DNA of 64,000 bases from Karalla daura. Its lineage: Eukaryota; Chordata; Actinopteri; Chaetodontiformes; Leiognathidae. The notes beneath the pieces are model-generated. The model made no database searches, was not told the DNA's origin, and worked only from the letters and a program-made list of their open reading frames with translations. Shown one piece after another: positions 56,978 to 64,000 of this stretch. Each line of letters starts with the position of its first letter. Position 1 is the stretch's first letter. The stretch lies in NCBI GenBank assembly GCA_029224185.1, contig CM055211.1, positions 5,103,564-5,167,563 on the forward strand, in the 5' to 3' direction. The position numbers and the translations under genes are program-made.

Positions 56978-57640
56978 CCATCCCATGAATCTCCTCTCTG
57001 TCCGCCCCTCGGCTCCGTTGGTCCCTGGGATCCCACACAAAATAAAAAGCAGAGCAAACCATAAACTCTTAGTGTTGGCAGAGGTTCTAACTGGGTCACA
57101 ACTCGTCCTCTGGAGGTGTTTTCTTTTTTCCCCCCTCTGCCTCTGATGTCACCCAGGAGTAAACGTATGTCCAACATGTACAAACCCGCTCCATCCCCTA
57201 AACACACCCACGCTTTTATCCCGAAGTGCGGGTGATAAGGCGCTTTTTATCGGAGGGGTCAGACGTGAAAAAGCCTCCGTTTAGATCCGGGTCCAGACAG
57301 ACATGCTTGTTTTGACAATTCCAAGTAACCATGAAAGTGCACTAAGGAGGCCCGGCCTGCAGACATATTGTCCCGCAAATGCACCATGTCTCGCTTGCTT
57401 TATTGCAATCATAAGGGGTATTAAAGAGAGAGAGAGAGAGAAGAAATAAAACATTCTCCTTCTCTAGGGGGGCATAGCGGCTGTCAGTCTGTCAGGAGGA
57501 AGTTTGTTTTTGCAGCAGGAACGAGTGTTTCTCATTTTACCACATGACAAAGACGCTGTTTTCTCATCTGCCTACATATGTGTAAAATGATCAAGTCTGT
57601 GCATGAGGCGTTTCTGAATAGATTTACATCCATTCATCAA
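55430..57640. other. non-coding sequence, few landmarks
   Basis: No exon recognised. It contains C16 with adjacent CA repeat (56926-56976) and a short AG run (57426-57441). The remainder is complex and unassigned. Short open frames on both strands resemble nothing known. Confidence 0.55.
56926..56976. repeat. C16 then (CA)n
   Basis: C run at 56926-56941, CTCCTC, then CA repeat at 56948-56976. Confidence 0.95.
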
Positions 57641-57644
57641 AGCT

Positions 57645-57672
57645 AGATATGCACGTTTTTGGACTGTGGGAG
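57645..57672 (-). repeat. tRNA-headed SINE-like repeat, fragment 8 (minus)
   Basis: ATGCACGTTTTTGGACTGTG followed by GGAGGATATAG matches the middle of the family in reverse. Only about 28 bases survive, then a TATAGA repeat begins. Confidence 0.5.
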
Positions 57673-57694
57673 GATATAGATATAGATATGTATG

Positions 57695-57960
57695 TATCAG
57701 CCAATCAGCTCGCTCCCTGCTCCTCCTCACCTGTGCCCCTCCACCACCTGCACCTCATTCCCCTTGTTAGCTAAAGTTTATTTATGTGTCGTGCTGTTTG
57801 CGTCGCTCCTCGGTTTGTTTTTCAGTTCAGTTTTTTTTTTCTTTCTTTCTTAAATTCCTCCCGGGTCTATTTTTTTGTTTGCTCCCTCAGTTTTCATTTC
57901 TGCCGTCTTTTGTTCATCAAAATTGGCTTTTTGTTTCTCCTACCTGCCCGGGACCCACAA
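57695..57960. repeat. dispersed repeat related to the satellite unit
   Basis: GCCAATCAGCTCGCTCCCTG, CTCACCTGTGCCCCTCC, CACCTGCACCTCATTCCCC and CTTGTTAGC share their words and order style with the satellite end at 18,430-18,500 and with 22,095-22,200. The following T-rich part (CAGTTCAGTTTTT, GCTCCCTCAGTTTTCATTTC, CTACCTGCCCGGGACCC) resembles a common fish interspersed repeat, from memory. Confidence 0.45.
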
Positions 57961-57963
57961 GAC

Positions 57964-58003
57964 AACACACACACACACACACATACACACACACACGCAC
58001 ACA
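57964..58003. repeat. (CA)n microsatellite
   Basis: CA repeat with TA and CG interruptions. Confidence 0.95.
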
Positions 58004-58437
58004 TTCTTATCCCTCTGCAGCTTTTATGAAAAAATACGTTAGGTTTACAAAAGCCTCCCGCACAGGCGCCCTTGTTTTGCTGTTCTTCTCTGCAAATTTA
58101 CTCAACTTATCTGCAAGAACTAAACTCAAACCCGTGCTCCAATTTCTTCTCCCGAGTATTCTCTCATCCAGATTTCAATGTTATCATTGACGAGTGTCCT
58201 CTTACATTACTTGAGAGTTGATTTCTGACAATTAGTGAACTTTCTAGATATAAATTATTTGAGCCTACACCTCCTGGCAATGTATTGAGCACCTGTAGCA
58301 AGAAAATGAAAACATTCCAACATATTTAACCAAAGCAAACATGAAAAATTGATGTTTTATCGAACAGTGTCTAGGTAACGGGTTCATTGTGCTGGATTGG
58401 TTTGAGTTATTTATGACTAACGTACTGTAAGGATAAA

Positions 58438-58440
<3 letters not shown>

Positions 58441-58472
<32 letters not shown>
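58441..58472. repeat. (CA)n(TA)n microsatellite
   Basis: CACACA followed by a perfect AT run from 58446 to 58472. Confidence 0.95.
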
Positions 58473-58476
<4 letters not shown>

Positions 58477-59098
58477 GGGAAGGATGTGATGAGTTCACAC
58501 TTTCCTACTCCTTTCCAAGTTTGAATTATGTATTTACACTCGAGCAGTGTTTTCATTCATTAAAAAGCATTACTCAGTGTGTGTGTGTCGGGCTGTTACT
58601 GGCTCCTATTGAGGACACATTAACAGAGGACGCCTTCTGAGCGAATGGCTGCCCCCTTGTCTCCCCCTACCTCTGTGTCCATGTTAATGTCCGCGTGAAA
58701 TGCTGACTCGAATCACCTGTCCTGTCCTATGCAAACAGAGGAGAGTGAGAAACCTACCACTTCCTCATGCTGAAGTCATCTTTAGCTCAGTGAAACTCAG
58801 TCTTGGTCAAAATGAGCTGCAGTTGGGGAAACGTTGGGTTACATGCTGTTCGATCGATTCCAGAAGTTAAAATGCAGCGTTATCAATAGTTGACTACACC
58901 AGGAGGGCAGGCTGCACAGAAAATAACGCTGTTGTGCCTCCTTAACTGTTTTAATATGGGGTTATTGTTGGCAAAGGGGCACGCTGGGCCTGGGAGGGAA
59001 ACAGGCATAGAGGAGGGCCAGCCCTGGCACGCCAGCCTCCCCACTGTGCCCTTAAAGTGTGGCTCCAACCCACCCGGCAAGACTTCAAAGCACCTACT

Positions 59099-59099
59099 G

Positions 59100-59166
<67 letters not shown>

Positions 59167-59226
59167 TATCTGAGTCAGATAGTGAGCAAGGCAGAGAGAG
59201 TGAGAACGTGTGTGTGTGTGTGTGTG
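59099..59226. repeat. (CT)13(CA)20 with nearby (AG)n and (TG)n
   Basis: CT at 59099-59125, CA at 59125-59164, a 35-base spacer, an AGAGAGAG run, then a TG run at 59208-59226. The second half is the complement in sense of the first half, so a long imperfect hairpin is possible. Confidence 0.95.
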
Positions 59227-59620
59227 GGCACACAAGACAGCAGAACCCGTGATGTGCGGTGTGTTTGTGAGGGCTTACCCATGCGTGGTCACCTCCCCGA
59301 GCCGCTCTGCGGACAGTGCGGAGCCAAACACGCCGCTAATTGGTGCGCCGACCAGAGGGTTGTAGCGGTGAGTCTAGAGAGGAGCAGAGTTCATGTGAAA
59401 GGCATCCATTTTTTTTGTATTATTATTATTTTTAGCTCCAGTAAAGCTCCAGTGAGTAGAAAATGTGGAGGCGAGTGGGGAGGGGGGTGTTTCAAACTCT
59501 CACGATCGCAAAAATTTCATTTTCCTGCACGGATAGATATGAGAAGAGTATTACTGAACAGATATTGTATTCTGGAAGAGGACTTGCCCCCGAGGCTGTA
59601 AAACACTATAACAAAGTTTT

Positions 59621-59642
59621 ACACACACACACACACAGAGAG
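59621..59642. repeat. (AC)9 microsatellite
   Basis: AC run followed by AGAGAG. Confidence 0.95.
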
Positions 59643-59789
59643 ACTGGTCTGACACCTAATACTTACTCCCCATAAAGTCTTTAAACTTAAATTAACATTT
59701 ATTTGTGTGAAGTTCGGTCCAAGCAGAGACACAGAAGAGAGAGAATTGTAGAGATGTGGACTGGAGGGATGGATCGGGGTAGTTGGTGG

Positions 59790-59812
59790 AGTGTGTGTGT
59801 GTGTGTGCGTGT
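59790..59812. repeat. (GT)n microsatellite
   Basis: GT run ending GCGTG. Confidence 0.95.
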
Positions 59813-62479
59813 TGGGGAGGGGGGTTTGTTGATGGGATCCTGGCACAGGCAGGGGTGGCGGGGGTCTGCAGGGGCGGCATGTTCACAGAGAGGCTTCTCT
59901 GTGGTTCTTTATCTGTGGGCCTGGCAGAACTTCAATGCCGGGGCCTTATCGGCGTAATGGCCACGGGGGGAGAGGACATGACGAGAGAGCGCACTCAGCA
60001 CAGCGTCAGGCCCACAATGAGCCAGCACGTGCACGGGCTGGAGATCTCTGCACGGAGGGGGTTTTTTCTTCACCATCTTCTGCACGTTTCAATTCCTGTT
60101 TGCATCAGCGGCTCGAGAACTCGAGCAGGTCTTTGGACCTTGTTGCGTAATGTCCTTGACTTTAAGAGGCACCATCCGGCTCTGGTGTGTGTGTTACATC
60201 TCGAGAGGAAGATGTTAACGGTCAAGACAAGAGTCACTTAAGATGGGACTTCCTCCCAGCTGGGAAGTGTTGGGGACAGAGGGTGGTCGCAAAGAGACGG
60301 CAGAAAGTTTTAAGAGGAACAAATGAGGACGATTGGGTTCAAAGGAGCAATTTGGAGTTGAGATGGGGACGGGATGCAAGGGGCCAGGGGCTGACAGGCG
60401 TGAAACTGCAGGGGAGGAAGTGAGCAGACAAGGAACAGTCCGGCTAACGTAAACTGTTTTGCTCCGGCCCCAGTAAAACGGCCCGCTCGGCGGTCCAAGA
60501 AGATTGTACAACAAGTGTGAGCCCTTCCAAACAACTGCAACAGAGATGATGAATAAATGGAGCTGATGTATCCAATAACACGCTGTTTCATGTTGTGGGA
60601 TAAATTGGAGGAATGGTTCCCTTGCGGACTCGCGCCAAGCCTCTGATCCCAGAGGCTTTTGGATTGCTTGCAGCAGCTGGGAACATCTGAGCGAGAATCC
60701 TTCTTTCCTCCTCGTCTAAATGACTCCAGGCGGCCGTGGCAAACAAACAAATGTGTCACGGTCAGTATTTTTTCTTTTGCCTGCGTGTTCAAATAAAGGC
60801 GTAGGAGTCTGTGGCTCACGCCGCTAAAGTCCTCAAAAGTCCTCCTTCGCGAGGACGTGGACGGAGAGGCAGACAGAGACTGGGATCCACCCCAGCTCGG
60901 GTTGTTTACCCCCGTGGCAAACAAATTACCCTTCCCATCTGGAGGCTGGTTCAGTCAAAGCAAAAAAGACGAGGACCGACTTCAGTCCGTGTGTTTCCAG
61001 GCAAACGTGACTGCATCAGAATGAGTCTAACCCTGACCCTAGGAAGTCACAACTAGATGAAAGGGGTAAAATGACAATTGATGATTTAGAATGGTTTCTG
61101 GCCTTACACATCTTTCAATGCAAAATGTATTTAAGAATTAAGAAAGTCCGGGGTTTGCATATTCTGTGTGTAGGCTGCAGAATGACTCCTGTGTGGGAGT
61201 GTGTGTATGCAATGGATTGGTGGCCAAACACTGGCAGACTCCGCCGTTTCAGAAGTGTGCATATGCCACAGGACTTTTTAAACAACTTAAACATGCAGTA
61301 ATATTACAAGACAAACAAGGGGGATCCAGAAAAGCAGCAGCCCACATCTTAAGCACTGCTGCCTCTCTGATAAAAGCTGCGGTGATGGACAGAACGCAGG
61401 CTTGAGGCGCACATGGAAACGAGATCGTACGGTTGTTTGACATTATAAGAATTGATGATTTCGACTGTGTGGAAGACCGGCCGTCACGTGCTCCTCCGCT
61501 CCTCGGAAACCCTGGGTTGTGTTCGTTGGCGGCGCTCTCCGCGTACCGATGACGCTGGCGGCATCCTCTCTCCGGCGCGGACAAATAAACGAGAGTTCGG
61601 TCAAATAAACCGAAGCAGAGAGCGCATCTTGGACCGAAAACGGCACGCAAGCTGCACGTCTGTGCCGAGATCCGTCTCACCTCCGTGCCAAACCCCGGCT
61701 CTGCCGCCCCTGCCGACTGTTGTTGTTGACGTTGTCTTGGTTCCAATAATTGGGATTTCATGTTGCAATTACAGCAAGCGTCAGACGAGGGGATGAAATA
61801 CGAGGACCTCGTCGAGATATTGAGAAAGATCCCGAGTTCCTTCATCTCCCAGAGGAGGCTGTGACGAGTTATAATAAGTCAGCAAACCGCTGGCTAGCGT
61901 CCCAAACCAAACAGCAACAGAAGGAGGTCAGGCGCTCCTGGTACTGAGCGCTATTCCCTTTCCTCTGTGAAACATGGCCGCTCTCATCCATCTTTGTTTA
62001 CCCTCGCTGTGACTCATACCCATACACGTCTTAAAAACTGTTGTGACGTCCACGAGAAAAAAAGCATGCCTGTTCCGATAAGAGGGAGGCGGGACGTCCC
62101 ACGTCTGACGAAAAAGTGACATGGCGAACGTGACTCCGGGTCCGGGTGACGACAGCTTGAAGCAATAGGAGCAGGCAGGTTTCCCCAAGCTCGGGTTTTC
62201 CATGTGATCCGGAACGCTTGTTGTTTTCGTGTCGGCGATGTCTGAGATAAAGAGCGTCTTCCTCTCCCTTCCCGGAAAATCCCCGCAATCGACAAGAACA
62301 GCGCTGATTCAGAAGCATGGCGCACGCTTCGTATTCAATTAAAGCCGTGTCTCCTAATTGGCAGACGCAGATCTGGGTCAAACGGCAGAGAGGGACGAGG
62401 ACGAAGACGAGGGAAGTGAATGAATTAAGCTGTTTCGGTTTGATCCCGCTGAAACCGAGGAGGGGGGGATAGACAAAAG

Positions 62480-62680
62480 TCAACAATCCCTCGCCAGGCA
62501 ATTGTTCTTCAATCGCGCCGAACCACAGGGAAATGTGCAGCGCAGGACAACAGACAATAGACGATTCTGTTGTGTCAGAATCCGCTTTTGCTGCAGTTTC
62601 TGTCGGAATCAATAGTCACTCCACTCGCACTTAACAAGCTAATGTCTGACATCTGTGAAAACAACGGGGCTAAAATTGGA
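62480..62680. promoter_or_regulatory. candidate conserved non-coding element
   Basis: Contains CAATTGTTCTTCAATCG, GACAACAGACAATAGACG (SOX-like ACAAT words), GGAATCAATAGTCAC and TTAACAAGCTAATG. No splice sites or recognised peptide. Inference from texture only. Confidence 0.2.
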
Positions 62681-62762
62681 GGCGAAGTCGATACAAAAGC
62701 AGCGAGATGGAGTTATGAGTTACAATGCTGCAATGTCTGTTTGTGTTTTAGTGCTTTGACAT

Positions 62763-62804
62763 GGACTGTGCGTGTGTGCATGTGTGTGCGTGTGTGTGCG
62801 TGCA
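62763..62804. repeat. (GT)n microsatellite, interrupted
   Basis: GT units with GC and CA interruptions. Confidence 0.9.
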
Positions 62805-62863
62805 GGTCCCCCCTCTTGTCAAAGCGGTGGTCCTGCGATGTGTCTCCCCCCTTATCTCCCTTG

Positions 62864-62965
62864 TCTCTCTCTCTCTAACTCTCTCATCTGGTCATTGTGT
62901 CTCCAATCTTCTCTGCTTTATCTAATCTCTCTCTCTCTCCCTTTACCTCCCTCCGTCTCTCGCCC
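62864..62965. repeat. TC-rich polypyrimidine stretch
   Basis: Several TC runs separated by short mixed sequence. Confidence 0.8.
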
Positions 62966-63507
62966 ACATCTCCCCCAGGTTATTAGCGAGATGGGCTCGA
63001 TCTCGGAGGTCTTTCATCCCTGCTCGGGGAGGGATTAGAGTTTTGCTGTAAACTGGGAAAACGGGTCGCAGGCGCGCTCCATGTGTGTTACCCCCGGGTG
63101 TGTATTTTTAGCCGCGATTCCAAAGCTAAACATGCATTTTCTTGTTTTTGTTCCTGTCATCTTCGCCTTGTAAACTTTGCCATATATGGCCGCCTCGGCA
63201 CCGACGGGCTGTAAACCGGTGAGACTGGACAACTTTGAAGAACTCCTCTTCACCACATTTTCCTCTTATGTGTTTATATCATCGTGTTTCCTCCTTCTCC
63301 ATCCCTCTCCAATTCGCTCTCCCCAGTGTTTGTGTGATCGCTGAAACTAATACTAACACATACCCGATTAATGAATATTCCCATTGATGTGCCCAGTTTT
63401 AAAAAAAGGATGCAATGTGAGCCCTTGAACTTGACCTTTTCCAGTCATCTGATCGCCCAATCACACTGCAGCTGACCCAGCAGCTCCTGACCAGTCACCC
63501 TATGGGG

Positions 63508-63532
63508 GTGGGTGTGTGTATGTGTGTGTGTG
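63508..63532. repeat. (GT)n microsatellite
   Basis: GT run with one GTAT. Confidence 0.9.
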
Positions 63533-63621
63533 CACATGTTTGGATGTGTGGGTGACTCTTGTGTTGTGTGATGTGCCAATACACACTTCCCAAACAGCAT
63601 CCATCACATGTGGCTCAGATG

Positions 63622-63645
63622 GTGTGTGTGTGTGTGTGTTTGTGT
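63622..63645. repeat. (GT)n microsatellite
   Basis: GT run with one TTT break. Confidence 0.95.
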
Positions 63646-64000
63646 CCTGATGCCACCAAGCCTGTGACCTCTCGTGACCACCCTCCTCACATTTTCCCTC
63701 TTTTGGCGAAACGGTGAACAACACGTTCTGTGTCTGTTTTAGGTTGTTTTGGGCGAATTATAAACAAACCTCGTGCAACCAAATAAAATCACATTTTGTT
63801 CGGTCTAGTTTAAGTTTCCAGTCTCGCTACCAGCAGCACGAGCCCCTACATTCTTTTTTTTCTTTTTTTTTTTACCCTTCCTGAACTGAACCGGCACACA
63901 ACTCCCCCAGTCCACCTTAAGAAACCTCTGCCTGCAGTTCTTAATTTCTGCCTGCTGGTGTCGCTGTTGCGCCGTGGTAGAACCCACTCCAGACGGACCC

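Larger units (their letters stand above)
58010..64000. other. non-coding sequence with CT/CA, AT and GT tracts
   Basis: No recognised gene. Three reverse frames of about 193-204 codons (60310-60924, 61249-61845, 62031-62612) are free of simple repeats but match no family I know. They lie in different frames without obvious joining splice sites. The stretch 62,480-62,680 has regulatory-like texture. The last 1 kb has two GT tracts and T-rich sequence only. Confidence 0.5.

Overview
This 64 kb window looks like non-coding nuclear DNA from a vertebrate, most likely a teleost fish of the percomorph type. The reasons are the very dense CA/GT, CT/GA, GATA, GGA and poly-C/poly-G simple repeats. There are also several decayed copies of a tRNA-headed interspersed repeat with the core GTTTGCATGTTCTCC, which I know from many percomorph genomes, and two short hAT-type MITEs. 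There is no bacterial operon structure and no ribosome-binding-site logic. I recognise no protein family in any reading frame on either strand. The longest open frames (about 180-226 codons) are mostly translations of simple repeats or GC-rich stretches that are open in several frames at once. The window is therefore best read as a gene desert or the inside of a very large intron.

Layout. Positions 1-15,490 are unique sequence with many microsatellites, four SINE-like fragments or near-fragments, a C-rich/GATA block (8.86-9.12 kb) and a perfect 18-bp hairpin at 10.39 kb. Positions 15,492-18,500 hold the most structured object: a mosaic tandem array of a 58-bp unit and a 131-bp unit (the 58-bp unit plus a 73-bp insert), about 30 core copies in all. 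It contains a 781-bp internal duplication and two hAT MITEs (202 and 204 bp), each flanked by the same 8-bp target duplication GTTTAGAG. Relatives of the array unit occur singly near 22.1 kb and 57.7 kb. Positions 18.5-39 kb are unique sequence with simple repeats, a chimeric back-to-back SINE, two weak exon-like intervals and several stretches whose texture (AT-rich homeodomain, POU or SOX-like words in complex sequence) suggests conserved regulatory DNA. Positions 39-64 kb continue in the same style, with the longest homopolymers (C27 at 43.7 kb, G20 at 47.6 kb), a TGAAC-type retroelement tail near 55.2 kb and a (CT)n(CA)n block at 59.1 kb.

No genes can be shown to work together here. The functional hypothesis I would test first is that the unique blocks are long-range regulatory elements of a neighbouring developmental gene. 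This is inferred from sequence texture only and needs cross-species alignment. I found no convincing new biological system. The most informative observation is the two MITEs: each one's terminal arms match each other better than they match the other copy, which argues for two separate insertions at an identical target word inside the satellite.
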